DNA of 55,300 nucleotides from contig CALIKS010000043.1 of the NCBI GenBank assembly GCA_938017985.1, forward strand, positions 1 through 55,300, read 5' to 3'. This document shows positions 36,519-45,534 of this stretch, piece by piece. The position numbers and the translations under genes are program-made. Within the stretch, counting starts at the first letter, position 1. Every line of letters begins with the position of its first letter. This DNA comes from an uncultured archaeon (GTDB lineage Archaea; Thermoproteota; Nitrososphaeria_A; Caldarchaeales; Calditenuaceae). Below the pieces are notes generated by a model that did not search any database, was not told the origin of the DNA, and was given only the letters and a program-made list of their open reading frames with translations.

Positions 36519-37208
36519 ATGTGTATCTGTATGATTTTTACGTTTAGCTTACAGGAAAGCGTCATTACAACTGTACTGTTCGCCTGGGTTTTATTCGTCT
36601 CGCATTTCCTGACGAGACGTGTGTATGACTACCTCGTCGGCAGGGGCGTCCCTGCACGTGTAGCCATCTATTATAATCGAAAAATCCTACACATGTTGAC
36701 TGGCGGCTTGGTGGCCATACTGGTTCCATACGTCTTTCAGGGACCACTACTCTTGATGCTGATGGTAGCTATACTGGCCGTGGGGAACTACTTGCCACAC
36801 AGGATGAAAAAACTATTCTACTGGTACCAAGTCGAGGACAACATGTATGAGGTCCACTTCATAGTCATGTGGGGAGTCATAATGACGCTTGGCTTCCTAA
36901 TAGGCAACATATGGCTAGCCGTCCTGCCAACAATCTTCATGAGCTTCGGCGACGGCATAACCGGAATCGTCAGAAACTCAATCTATAAGAAAAGAACAAA
37001 GTCATGGTGGGGAAACATAGCGATGATGACCATATGCGTACCAGTAGGATACCTCCTCCTAGGCATCGTCGGACTAATATCAGGAGTGGCCGCATCAATC
37101 ATCGAAAAATTCGAGTATAAGTGGCTCGACGACAACATCACCGTTCCACTAATCAGCTTCCTAATACTCATAATCTTCAATTATACTGGTGCGGCCGCCG
37201 GGATTTGA
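36519..37208 (+). CDS. dolichol kinase-like / CTP-dependent prenol kinase-type membrane protein
   Basis: 229 residues, about six helices. The RKILHMLTGGLVA motif and MSFGDGITGIVRNSIYKKRTKSWWGN are typical of the SEC59/DGK1/VTE5 and phosphatidate cytidylyltransferase group that phosphorylates prenols or lipids with CTP. Archaeal members probably serve polyprenol or phytol metabolism. The last residues and TGA stop (37206-37208) lie inside the tRNA-Gly gene on the other strand, overlapping it by 22 bases including the CCA end. Confidence 0.78.
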   Translation: MCICMIFTFSLQESVITTVLFAWVLFVSHFLTRRVYDYLVGRGVPARVAIYYNRKILHMLTGGLVAILVPYVFQGPLLLMLMVAILAVGNYLPHRMKKLFYWYQVEDNMYEVHFIVMWGVIMTLGFLIGNIWLAVLPTIFMSFGDGITGIVRNSIYKKRTKSWWGNIAMMTICVPVGYLLLGIVGLISGVAASIIEKFEYKWLDDNITVPLISFLILIIFNYTGAAAGI

Positions 37209-37263
37209 ACCCGGGACATCGGGGCCGGGGCCCCCGCGTCATACCTGGCTAGACCACGGCCGC
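37187..37263 (-). tRNA. tRNA-Gly(CCC), CCA encoded
   Basis: Minus-strand sequence folds as acceptor GCGGCCG/CGGCCGC, D-stem GTC/GAC, anticodon stem CGGGG/CCCCG, T-stem CCGGG/CCCGG with loop TTCAAAT, then A and CCA. Acceptor and T-arm are those of archaeal tRNA-Gly. The seven-base anticodon loop is GCCCCGG, anticodon CCC, so position 33 is C, not the near-universal U. A TATA box (ATTATAAAT) lies about 30 bases upstream (37288-37298). Overlaps the dolichol-kinase-like gene's 3' end. Confidence 0.85.
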
Positions 37264-37323
37264 CACATGCAAGAAATGTCTTGGGGAAATTTATAATTAG
37301 TCCGGTCCACGCTTTTCTTCGTG

Positions 37324-37947
37324 CTATATCTGGGACTTTGCTCTCTGATATATTACTAGGGCTGACCTCTCGTCTCTTGGTAGGTTCATGCCGACCTCGG
37401 CGGTCTTTGAGCCTTCCTCAGGAATCATGAGGAGGTTTATATCCCTGATGCTCTTCTTCAGCCTCTCGATTAATATGTGTGAGAGCTCTCCTCCAGATTC
37501 TCCCACATAGACAGTCATCTTTCTATCCTTGCCGAAGCATCTTAGAAACTCCTCCAGCCCAACGAGTAGAGAGTCAATAGAAGTATATGTCGCGGTTCCT
37601 ATGACGACCTCGTCGACCGCTAGTGCTACTCCGATGGTTTTTCCAGGGTCTATCGCGACCTCAATCATCCTTGAGACCTGTCCTCCCCGCTCCATTGCTA
37701 GTAAGCTGAGAAGCATACAGCTAATTGATGGGTAGTCCTCGACATAGATGGGCTTCACGTACCCGACCTCTAGCGGCCCATCAGCCCTGCTCGTTACCAC
37801 GTACCTAGCCCTAAGTGGAAGCTCCTCAACGCGCAGTGTCCAATGCGTCTCAAAGCCATACTCTCGGGCCCTCTCTATCACTCTTATCGCCAATGCATGG
37901 TCCCGCATGACTATGCCTATGACCGGCGGCTTCGCTATTATCCTCAA
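37324..37947 (-). CDS. conserved archaeal protein with RNase H-like motif
   Basis: 207 residues. The segment IEVAIDPGKTIGVALAVDEV resembles the first strand pair of RuvC/YqgF-type RNase H folds, where the aspartate binds metal; a later MTVYVGESGGELSHILIERL carries an acidic residue in the expected second-strand region. Likely a nuclease or nuclease-like protein, but the family is not recognised with certainty. Start TTG at 37947 or ATG at 37908. Sits between tRNA-Gly and Elf1. Confidence 0.6.
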   Translation of the reverse strand: MRIIAKPPVIGIVMRDHALAIRVIERAREYGFETHWTLRVEELPLRARYVVTSRADGPLEVGYVKPIYVEDYPSISCMLLSLLAMERGGQVSRMIEVAIDPGKTIGVALAVDEVVIGTATYTSIDSLLVGLEEFLRCFGKDRKMTVYVGESGGELSHILIERLKKSIRDINLLMIPEEGSKTAEVGMNLPRDERSALVIYQRAKSQI

Positions 37948-38068
37948 CCAATCATTAGGACTGATAAGGGACTGATTTCAACTTTTCCAGCCAAAAACCA
38001 CTAGACAGCACTCCGTTAAATGCATGTTTTTTATATACCACCATCACTATTACCGAGAGTTGGGATAG

Positions 38069-38473
38069 ATGGGTAGGAAGCGTAGAAAGATAATAAGGAA
38101 GCAGGCCAAGCCCTATCCAAAAGTATTCATATGCCCACTCTGCAACGTCCAAGCAGTCACGGTCACCGTTGAGAGCAGTAAAATCGCAGTCGTGAAGTGC
38201 GGCAACTGCGGCGTAAGCCACGAGGTGCCTTGGTATCGTAGCTATATGCCGGTAGATGCCTACTCGGTTTGGTACGACGTCGTGACGGGGCGTAGAAGCG
38301 TAGAGGACCTCAGAAGAGAAATAGAGAGGATGACAGTGACTATCGAGGAGGCGGCCGAGCCGGTTGCCGATGAGACCGAGTACCAGGCGCAAGAATCAAC
38401 AGAAGCCACTGATGAAAGTACAGAGGAGTCATCGCTACAGACATCAGGCGAAGAGCCGTCCGGGGGAGAGTAA
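38069..38473 (+). CDS. Elf1-like zinc-ribbon transcription elongation factor
   Basis: 134 residues. A basic N-terminus (GRKRRKIIRKQAKPYPKVF) then a zinc ribbon CPLC...CGNC and PVDAYSVWYD, the core of Elf1, which binds elongating RNA polymerase. The C-terminal ~45 residues are highly acidic and Ser/Thr-rich (ESTEATDESTEESS), as in other Elf1 proteins. A TATA box (TTTTTATATACC, about 38028-38039) lies 30 bases upstream. Stop is one base before the GGGP synthase ATG, so the two form an operon. Confidence 0.82.
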   Translation: MGRKRRKIIRKQAKPYPKVFICPLCNVQAVTVTVESSKIAVVKCGNCGVSHEVPWYRSYMPVDAYSVWYDVVTGRRSVEDLRREIERMTVTIEEAAEPVADETEYQAQESTEATDESTEESSLQTSGEEPSGGE

Positions 38474-38474
38474 C

Positions 38475-39278
38475 ATGCAGGAAAGCCGCAGAGAACCATT
38501 CAACTCCATCAAGCATATCCGTCTAGGAAGGACCGAGAAATATCTGCTTGACCGTCTAGAATCTGATGGCTGTGTCCATATGACGCTTTTCGACCCGGAG
38601 AACCATACTTTAGACGAGGCGGCGAGACTCATCAGCAACGCTGAGAAGCAGGGAACAGACGCATTCATGGTCGGCGGCTCAACGGTCTATTCCCACGAAC
38701 GCTTTGATGAGTTCATCAAGAGGATTAAGGAGAATACATCGCTACCAGTCATAATCTTTCCAAACAACGTCAACGCGATAAGTAAGTATGCAGACGCAAT
38801 CTTCTTCATGTCTCTGCTAAACTCTATCGAGTGGTGGTTTATTCTCGGCGCACAGATACATGGCTCATTCCTCGTAAAGGAGTATGGACTCGAGGCCATA
38901 CCCATGGGCTACATCGTCTTCGGCTCAGACACATCCGTAGCAGCAGTAGGCAGGGCCTTCTCACTGCCAGTAAACAAGCCACAGATAGCAGCCTCATACG
39001 CACTCGCTGCGCAGTACTTAGGGATGAGGTTCATTTATCTCGAGGCGGGCTCCGGAGCCACGATGCCGATTCCTCCTGAAGGAGTATCAGCAGTCAAGAA
39101 TACCATCAATGTACCACTCATAGTGGGTGGAGGCATCAGGACGCCGGAGCAGGCAAAGACAACAGTCGAGGCAGGCGCAGACATGATAGTGACTGGCACA
39201 TTAGCAGAGAGAAACATTGAGGAGCTTGGAAAAGTCATAAGAGCGGCAAAAGAAGCAGCCTCTAGAAAAAGCGTCTAA
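38475..39278 (+). CDS. geranylgeranylglyceryl phosphate synthase
   Basis: 267-residue TIM-barrel enzyme that joins glycerol-1-phosphate to geranylgeranyl diphosphate, the first ether bond of archaeal lipids. Motifs: HMTLFDPENHT, FMVGGSTVYSHERFDEFI, PNNVNAISKYADAIFFMSLLN, FIYLEAGSGA and VGGGIRTPEQA phosphate loop. ATG at 38475 is chosen, just after the Elf1 stop; a longer frame from 38364 lies within Elf1 and is spurious. Its 3' end overlaps the DP2 gene's 3' end by 17 bases. Confidence 0.9.
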   Translation: MQESRREPFNSIKHIRLGRTEKYLLDRLESDGCVHMTLFDPENHTLDEAARLISNAEKQGTDAFMVGGSTVYSHERFDEFIKRIKENTSLPVIIFPNNVNAISKYADAIFFMSLLNSIEWWFILGAQIHGSFLVKEYGLEAIPMGYIVFGSDTSVAAVGRAFSLPVNKPQIAASYALAAQYLGMRFIYLEAGSGATMPIPPEGVSAVKNTINVPLIVGGGIRTPEQAKTTVEAGADMIVTGTLAERNIEELGKVIRAAKEAASRKSV

Positions 39279-42200
39279 GCGTTGCTTGTCTTTTACCTTG
39301 CAGGTCAGTTATCTTAGGCTTGAATATTCCATAGATGTTCTCTATCGCTATTAGTGTTCCTTCTCTTATGTATGGGTCCTCGATGTATCTCTCGAGAAGG
39401 CCTGAGGCCAGCTCCACGTATTTCTCTATTGCGCCTCGATAGAGTGTCTGAATAATATCGCCCCCACATAAGTTGCACTTACCGCTTAGTGGAATTCTTC
39501 TCATACGGATACCACATCTCTTACATCTAAAGGACTGTGAGAAGAATGCCCTCATGTTTCCCATGATGTCTGGAAGAATGTGGCTGGCCATTACTCTTTC
39601 AGCTACTTTTTTCTCATCGACTGCTGCTAATCTCTCTGCGAGCCTCAGCTGTGCCTCGACTTTTTCTAGCATTGTTTTTAGCCTCTTATAGACCGATGAT
39701 TGCGCCCCTGTTGATAGTTGCTTCGTGGGTGTAGTGTATGCGAGTCCGTAGTAGCATCCTGAGGTGTTTAGATAATTCTTGAGCAGTGGAATGATTCCTA
39801 TGAGCTTTGAGGCGGCTTCTCTTCTCGATGCGGCTTCATAAAACTCTAATGGGTAGAGCCGGGCAGTATCTACATTATGGGCTTGTTCATCAACTTCCTC
39901 TGGATAAACTTTGACCGTCAAGAGGAGTGGAGAGTCCATCGCCCCACCTATTCTGTCTGGCAGGTAATGCATGCTAAAATTGATGAAGACGTCGAGCAGG
40001 AGCATGGCGCTGTCTTCGTCGCCGTCGCAATCCCTCCTTTTCGCGGCGTGGAGTAGTGGATGCGCATAGATGACGTTAGCATCAGTTATGCCTATGATTC
40101 TGCATGCTACGGCTCCATACGTGTGTGGTGAGAGAACTGCAGCCATTACTCCTATAAGGTCCTCCGGACTCTGGAGCTTGTAGTATTCTTCGAAGCCATT
40201 TATCTTGAGGTACTTATCAATGAATTTTGAAACGTTGAATAGGTGTTCCGCCATTCTTCTCTGAATCACTATATCCTGTATTCTGAGCTCGCATAACTGG
40301 TCTGGTGATACGAGTGGCTGTCCATTAATGTCTGTCTCATAGCCGAGAGACCTCAGCTTCTCTGGACTAACACCTATCTGTGCAGGTGTAAAGTGGGTCA
40401 GAGGCGCGTTTACAGCATCAAACCTTATCGTTCCATCCTTATAGACATAGAGTCCTAGGTTTGCTCTCAGGATTCCCTTGAGGAGCTCTTCCGGCTGCTT
40501 GGATTTATTGGTTAGGACCCTGACTCCCTTGAGGACGCGGGGCGGAGGCTCATATGCCCTCATGAGCTCATCCTCATAAAGCTTCTTTAGGTTCAGGAGC
40601 TGCTTCCATGTCCTCTTTAATTCTTCTCCGCATCTTGGACACTTGTCGTTCACCGGCTCGATGTATTCTGACCCGCATCTGATACATTCTGCCATCATGG
40701 TCGTGGGCCTGCCGCAATGTACGCATCTATCCATCCATGTCTTTTCTCCGCATGTTAGGCAGACCCTCCTTACTAGCTCAACCGCAATCGTCCGAGTGTT
40801 AGTCGCAGTGATTATGTCTCTCTTAGGTCCGCCGGCCATTCCGACTGGAAAGAGCACATGTACAGGAGGCTTCATTCTCCGCTGCCCAGCCTTCTCTGGT
40901 CTACCAACCCTCGCCGAGATTGTGCTGCCCATCCTTGGCCTGTATGGCGTTCCGGAGAGAGTCTCGACTATCTCTGAAATTGTTAGGCCAGAGACATCTC
41001 TCTTGATGAATGGCCTGAATAAAAAGTTCAGTGCCTTTATCCAGCGTATATCGAGCGCTATCTTGCGGTCATGCAGAAAGTGTTCTATCAGCATCTTCTC
41101 AAGGATGGATTTAGCCTCTACGTCGTAATCAAGCATCAGCATTCCTATGCCCTTCTCCGCCCTCGGTATAGACGAGGCTATCCACTTCCTAAGCTTCTCG
41201 ACCTCGGCTCCGGATAAATGGTCCCAGAAAGGCATGAATCGCGGATGAATTGGCACGCGTAGCCTATGACTAATCCTGCATGCGACCTCGACTGGTGGCA
41301 CTACGTTGTAGGGGTCCTTCTGAATCTTTACGAGCCATGAATGGTCTTCTCTGCCTAATGATTTTTCCTTAGATTCCTCTAGCATGACCTCCTGTATCCA
41401 CCATTCCTCGCAGTATCCAGGTGGCTGTAGCTTTACGTTATTCTCGACGCAATCGCCGAAGCTCACCAATATGTCTCCGTTGAAGAGAACCTTGTAGTCT
41501 GTCCTCTCACATTCTGCTAGTTTTTCTTCGCTGTCCACTCTCAAAACTGAGCCGTTCCTGAGAATCACAACTGGAGGCTCTATGCTGCTCACTGGGACGG
41601 CTATTCCTCCCTTTCCTGGATAATCAACCCTCAGCTGTGTGCCAGTGACTATAAAGTTATCCATGAGCCTCATCGTGAATGGATGTATTCCGAGCGCCGC
41701 CATCGATGTTGAGGGCGCCCTACCATACCTAATCCTGAAGCCGCCGAACATTCCTGAAGTTGAGAGAACGGGCCTTCCTCCCACCACGTCGTCTAGACCA
41801 GTATTCTTTCCAGTAGATTTTATCTCGCTTAGCCTAGCAGCGACCTCTGTCATCCACTCCCATCCATCGAGCCCGCTGACCTCCACGATCTTCAAGACCT
41901 TCTTTGCCCTTCCGATTACTCCGTCGTTCAGCACTCTCAACGCTCCACCCCTAAGGTATGGTGTCTCGATTCTAGGCAAGTCCTTATAGGCTGGGACAGG
42001 TATCGGGTCCGTTGCAACTCCAGTAATCTCTATTGGAAGCCTCCTCAGCGTGAACTCGACTATCTCGTCTGGAACATTGTACTGGAAGCGCCCGACCTTT
42101 CTCTTATAGACTCTCAGCTCCTCTATGTATCTACGTATCTCTTGGTCTGTTGGCCGATATACGCCGATGCCTGCTAAGCGTCTAATATAGTCTGCCAATA

Positions 42201-42672
42201 CGACAGAGCCTGCGAGCTCTGTCCCGCCTGCAGACCTTATCGGGCCGGCATAATAGACCGCTAGATAGCTTGAGCCGTCATGATTCTTCTTTATCTTTAC
42301 GCCAGTGATTCCCTCAGTCGGCGCCGCGGTTATGCATGGAGGAGTCATGACTGCAAGCGAGACCTTTAAGACCTGGCTCAGAACATCATCATTGATGCTT
42401 TGATACTTCTTCAGCAATGTCTCTGCAAGCCTGAATGGTAGACGTTCTACTCCGTCGTTCTTGAGCAGCTCCCTGATAAGCGAGGCCACGCCTCGAAGCC
42501 CTATCAATACCTCAACTCGTTCAGCCATGTCGGATGGCAATGAGACCTCGACTACTGGGACAGGCGAGCCGGTCTTCGCCCTCACCCTCGATGCTAATTC
42601 ATACTCCTCCATAACCTTAGACGAGATGTATTCATAATACTCTGATAGCTCTGGAGGAGTTGATGCCCGCAT
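39262..42672 (-). CDS. polC: DNA polymerase II (family D) large subunit DP2
   Basis: 1136-residue catalytic subunit of PolD. The two-barrel active site is marked by RRDCDGDEDSAMLLLD near residues 880-890, the metal-binding loop. Zinc knuckles lie at about 637-680 (CLTCG, CVHCG, CIRCG, CPRCG) and 1050-1067 (CKRCG, CNLCG). The C-terminus ends QATLRRFF, a perfect PIP box for PCNA binding. No intein is present. A TATA-like AATTAATTTTTAGG lies 30 bases before the ATG. In other archaea DP1 and DP2 are often neighbours; here an 8-kb segment lies between. Confidence 0.96.
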   Translation of the reverse strand: MRASTPPELSEYYEYISSKVMEEYELASRVRAKTGSPVPVVEVSLPSDMAERVEVLIGLRGVASLIRELLKNDGVERLPFRLAETLLKKYQSINDDVLSQVLKVSLAVMTPPCITAAPTEGITGVKIKKNHDGSSYLAVYYAGPIRSAGGTELAGSVVLADYIRRLAGIGVYRPTDQEIRRYIEELRVYKRKVGRFQYNVPDEIVEFTLRRLPIEITGVATDPIPVPAYKDLPRIETPYLRGGALRVLNDGVIGRAKKVLKIVEVSGLDGWEWMTEVAARLSEIKSTGKNTGLDDVVGGRPVLSTSGMFGGFRIRYGRAPSTSMAALGIHPFTMRLMDNFIVTGTQLRVDYPGKGGIAVPVSSIEPPVVILRNGSVLRVDSEEKLAECERTDYKVLFNGDILVSFGDCVENNVKLQPPGYCEEWWIQEVMLEESKEKSLGREDHSWLVKIQKDPYNVVPPVEVACRISHRLRVPIHPRFMPFWDHLSGAEVEKLRKWIASSIPRAEKGIGMLMLDYDVEAKSILEKMLIEHFLHDRKIALDIRWIKALNFLFRPFIKRDVSGLTISEIVETLSGTPYRPRMGSTISARVGRPEKAGQRRMKPPVHVLFPVGMAGGPKRDIITATNTRTIAVELVRRVCLTCGEKTWMDRCVHCGRPTTMMAECIRCGSEYIEPVNDKCPRCGEELKRTWKQLLNLKKLYEDELMRAYEPPPRVLKGVRVLTNKSKQPEELLKGILRANLGLYVYKDGTIRFDAVNAPLTHFTPAQIGVSPEKLRSLGYETDINGQPLVSPDQLCELRIQDIVIQRRMAEHLFNVSKFIDKYLKINGFEEYYKLQSPEDLIGVMAAVLSPHTYGAVACRIIGITDANVIYAHPLLHAAKRRDCDGDEDSAMLLLDVFINFSMHYLPDRIGGAMDSPLLLTVKVYPEEVDEQAHNVDTARLYPLEFYEAASRREAASKLIGIIPLLKNYLNTSGCYYGLAYTTPTKQLSTGAQSSVYKRLKTMLEKVEAQLRLAERLAAVDEKKVAERVMASHILPDIMGNMRAFFSQSFRCKRCGIRMRRIPLSGKCNLCGGDIIQTLYRGAIEKYVELASGLLERYIEDPYIREGTLIAIENIYGIFKPKITDLQGKRQATLRRFF

Positions 42673-42708
42673 TACTACTAATGTTTACTCGGACCTAAAA
42701 ATTAATTC

Positions 42709-43680
42709 TTATCTTGCTGGATTATGCGAGAGACTTAGGGTATGACGCCGAGTTGGCCGCCTATGTCTTGGGATGCCGGGCCCAGCAACGAGTAGAATAA
42801 TCAGGGCTATTATCAGTGCCAGCATCGTGGCTATAGCTATGTTCATGTCTATCCAGGCCCATTGGACTTCTTTTTCCTCGTCCCTAACAATCCTCGATAT
42901 CTTCAGCGTCAGGTTGTAGTTAATTAGTGCTGGAGACGGCCTATTGGTCTCTATTGATAGCAAGAATTCATTAGTGCTTCTCAGCGATGCATAAATGACG
43001 TCGTTACGCGGTTCGCTGACGGTGTATCCATCCCTAAGCCTAACGTAGACATCGATAAGTGGCCTGTCTCTAAACGTCTCGACGATGTAGTCAGCCTCTA
43101 CTGGTAGAAGAACCAAGTAGTGGTCTTCATGGTCATTACCCTGACCGCCCGATGAGAGGTAACCAGCAATACTAGTGACAAAGACACTGCTCAGAGACGC
43201 GTTCCAATTCTCTCTAAGATCTATGATGAGTGGCTTCTCAATCGTGTCGCCTGCCTCTGATAGCCCCATGTCCAGCAATTCTATTCGCTGAGCCTTAATG
43301 CTGTACTCGACTACTGCGGGCGCATACCTATCTGCAACTGAGCCGACGACTAATCCGACCTTCTCATTCATCATAGATGAGCCGAAGTAATAGCTCAGGG
43401 ACATGTTTCTGATAGAGGACGCGGGCAGCACGTCGTCAAGGTATGCATAGCTTCCACCAATAGGCGAGACGATTGCTGCATAGATCCTAGCACCGACGCC
43501 CTCAAGCGACTTGAACGATACATTCATGACTAAAAACGTGCCGGGCTTGACGTCAACCAAGTACTGATGCTGCTCCCCACTCTTCTCTGGTCCTGACAAG
43601 ATGCCGGTAAAACTCTCAGCCTGCATACTAATCGGCGCATCTAGCAGAGCAAAAATTAGCAAGAAGATTAGGAGGGTCAT
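42709..43680 (-). CDS. exported, membrane-anchored protein downstream of capsid operon
   Basis: 323 residues. Signal peptide (LLIFLLIFALLDAPISMQA), an extracytoplasmic beta-rich region with pre-peptidase-like features (QHQYLVDVKPGTFLVMNVSF, DHYLVLLPVEADY), a C-terminal membrane helix (IAIATMLALIIALIILLVAG) and a basic tail. ATG overlaps the preceding small-membrane-protein stop (ATGA), so it is co-transcribed with the capsid genes. It may be a host surface protein or part of particle docking or release. Confidence 0.6.
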   Translation of the reverse strand: MTLLIFLLIFALLDAPISMQAESFTGILSGPEKSGEQHQYLVDVKPGTFLVMNVSFKSLEGVGARIYAAIVSPIGGSYAYLDDVLPASSIRNMSLSYYFGSSMMNEKVGLVVGSVADRYAPAVVEYSIKAQRIELLDMGLSEAGDTIEKPLIIDLRENWNASLSSVFVTSIAGYLSSGGQGNDHEDHYLVLLPVEADYIVETFRDRPLIDVYVRLRDGYTVSEPRNDVIYASLRSTNEFLLSIETNRPSPALINYNLTLKISRIVRDEEKEVQWAWIDMNIAIATMLALIIALIILLVAGPGIPRHRRPTRRHTLSLSHNPAR

Positions 43681-43871
43681 TCCCTGACTCTAAGCCTATA
43701 TTTTAGATAGATTATTGATAGTCCAAGTCCGGCCAGCGCTAAGCCGACTGCGACGTCTCCGTTGATGAATGTGTTTAACGCGAGTGTCAGCGATAGAATG
43801 GCTATGCCTTCAAGCGTCGTCTCTCTTCCAGGCTTTAAGCTACTCTTCTTCTTGCTCAATCCATTTTCCAC
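43677..43871 (-). CDS. small two-helix membrane protein after capsid genes
   Basis: 64 residues: basic N-terminus (KKKSSLKPGRE), two helices (GIAILSLTLALNTFI and VGLALAGLGLSIIYL) separated by NGDV, and a short basic tail. Size and topology are holin-like, but no family is recognised. Overlaps the upstream RHH gene and the downstream exported-protein gene. Confidence 0.55.
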   Translation of the reverse strand: MENGLSKKKSSLKPGRETTLEGIAILSLTLALNTFINGDVAVGLALAGLGLSIIYLKYRLRVRE

Positions 43872-44043
43872 CCATGTCTTCGATAAGCCTCTTCGTAAGC
43901 TCCTTGTTTCTCAGTATGTATCTGATGAAGCCGTCTGAGAGCGTGCTCATCGTTAGTCCACTGCTCGCCGAAAGCATCTTTAATTTTTTATGAGTCTCCT
44001 CGGACACGTAGATAATCACCCTCGGCTCACGTTCAAGACTCAT
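43840..44043 (-). CDS. ribbon-helix-helix-like protein after major capsid gene
   Basis: 67 residues. RVIIYVSEETHKKLKMLSAS gives the strand and first helix of a CopG/RHH fold, and TMSTLSDGFIRYILRNKEL the second helix. ATG at 44043 follows the capsid stop by ten bases; longer open frame upstream is inside the capsid gene. A DNA-binding regulator in the capsid operon is likely. Confidence 0.6.
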   Translation of the reverse strand: MSLEREPRVIIYVSEETHKKLKMLSASSGLTMSTLSDGFIRYILRNKELTKRLIEDMGGKWIEQEEE

Positions 44044-44053
44044 CCTACTACTA

Positions 44054-45061
44054 TTATGGTATCGTGCCTTTCGCGACTGCCTTTCCATCAAGCACTCTCG
44101 CAGCAATGTATTCGTATCCCTCGACGCCACTCGTAGTGCTGCTGGTCTCTATGGGCTCGACGGTCAGGTCAATGTGTATCAGCATCGCGACTGCTCTCTC
44201 GGGGTTTAGGAGCCAGACCTCGTCTTCAGGTATCATGCCGCTCTGGTAGAACCTTATGCCGGCTGCGACTCCGAGCTCGCCTCTCTCCTTATTGACTGTC
44301 TGTCCCCAGATCATCGAGTTGATGAACTTCTGGTCCTTAAGCAGGTCTATCGCCCTCTTTGGATGGAGGAAGCATTTATAGTCTCGTCCAGTGGGCATTC
44401 TCTCCTCACCGTCCACCGCGCCCTTAAGGTCAAGTATGTCGTCAAACGTTATCGGCGCATCTCCTAGACTGATTGGCCCTCCTCCCGCCAGTTCATCGTC
44501 ACTAATCATCCTGAGCCGTGAGAGTATGAATTTGCTCTCCTCGACAGCTATGGCTGAGCCTATGCTTGCAGTGATTTCTCTCACGGCTTCCCAGTTCGCA
44601 GCAGTAACGAAGCTAATGTCCCACTCGCTCCTAGCCTTAAAGACCGCTCCCTGCGATGAGTCGTTGACGTCTAGGTCAATGTATGTGATCGTCGGCGTGA
44701 CGAGTGGTACAGAAGCTCCTGGCCCAGCCCTATACGCAGTCAGCCTTGGAAGCGAAGGTATCCTGATCTTCGGCTCCCTGCTCTCGTATATCCTGACCAT
44801 TTCTCTTCCTACCTGTTCTGGGTAGGCTGCCCTAAGCACGTCGCTGACTACTTGTCCAAGCGCGCCGGCCTCGCTTCCAGTGTATAGGAACTGCCTAGCC
44901 CTTTGCAGGAACTTATTCGTCGTGACTCTCTCTAGGATTCCCTCATGCCTTGAGTCGTTTGTCTCGTATGTGTCTGTCATCGTGAGGCATCTCCTATTCT
45001 TGAAGTACCATGGATACTGCTCTCCGAGCCTTGAGATTATCTCGGCTATTGACTCATTCAT
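44054..45061 (-). CDS. HK97-fold major capsid protein
   Basis: 335 residues. Typical order: helical N-terminal arm (EIISRLGEQYP, ERVTTNKFLQRARQFLYTGS), an IRIPSLPRLTAYRAGPGASVPLVT stretch split at the E-loop, WEAVREITASIGSAIAVEESKFILSRL (P-domain spine helix), DILDLKGAVDGEERMPTGRDYKCFLHPKR, and GEL-GVAAGIRFYQSGMIPEDEVWLLNPERA of the A-domain. The ATG overlaps the cement-protein stop (TAATG). Assignment rests on this pattern and on position after portal, protease and cement. Confidence 0.82.
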   Translation of the reverse strand: MNESIAEIISRLGEQYPWYFKNRRCLTMTDTYETNDSRHEGILERVTTNKFLQRARQFLYTGSEAGALGQVVSDVLRAAYPEQVGREMVRIYESREPKIRIPSLPRLTAYRAGPGASVPLVTPTITYIDLDVNDSSQGAVFKARSEWDISFVTAANWEAVREITASIGSAIAVEESKFILSRLRMISDDELAGGGPISLGDAPITFDDILDLKGAVDGEERMPTGRDYKCFLHPKRAIDLLKDQKFINSMIWGQTVNKERGELGVAAGIRFYQSGMIPEDEVWLLNPERAVAMLIHIDLTVEPIETSSTTSGVEGYEYIAARVLDGKAVAKGTIP

Positions 45062-45534
45062 TACCTCATCACCACTCTTATCATGTCTCCTGAAGACTCG
45101 GCCTCGTCCAGCGCGACTCCTATTCCTATGAATCCCTCAACAGTCATGGATGGTTGCTCAGAAGTACTGCTAACCTGAACTGTGCCCTGTGGAATGCTTA
45201 CCGCAGTGGTGGCCGAGACTACTCTGCCATTTGCTCCCGCCTTGACCCAGCTACCCCTAGGTATCTGTCCAGCGGCACGCAGCTTGACTACGTTTCCCAA
45301 AAAGTATACGGCTGCATATGTCACAGTGTTTGGCTGTATTGCTTGTCCATCTCCCAGCACTGCTACTACTGTGTCTCCGCTTCCGGCGACAGTCAGCTCT
45401 CCATCGCTGTCTCCGACTTTTAATAGTTCTCCTCCAGTCAATGCGTTTATCCCGGCTCTCACAATCGCTGTGGCTCGTTCTCCTGACCTATAGATTAGTT
45501 GGCCTAGCCTCTGGTCTGGGGATTTATCCACCAT
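45061..45534 (-). CDS. capsid cement / decoration protein (DUF2190-like)
   Basis: 157 residues, all beta and Gly/Val/Ala-rich. GSWVKAGANGRVVSATTAV and FIGIGVALDEAESSGDMIRVVM are the typical DUF2190 capsid-cement pattern. GGGGTGAT lies 6 bases before the ATG, a strong ribosome site suited to a many-copy protein. Overlaps the protease end by 11 bases and couples into the capsid gene. Confidence 0.75.
   Translation of the reverse strand: MVDKSPDQRLGQLIYRSGERATAIVRAGINALTGGELLKVGDSDGELTVAGSGDTVVAVLGDGQAIQPNTVTYAAVYFLGNVVKLRAAGQIPRGSWVKAGANGRVVSATTAVSIPQGTVQVSSTSEQPSMTVEGFIGIGVALDEAESSGDMIRVVMR

Noticed and set aside
37187-37263. tRNA-Gly as attachment site of the tail locus
   Set aside because: No second copy of the tRNA 3' end was found in the window near either particle locus.
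38364-38474. Upstream extension of the GGGP synthase frame
   Set aside because: It lies inside the Elf1 coding region and encodes a low-complexity basic peptide; the ATG at 38475 directly after the Elf1 stop matches the family start.
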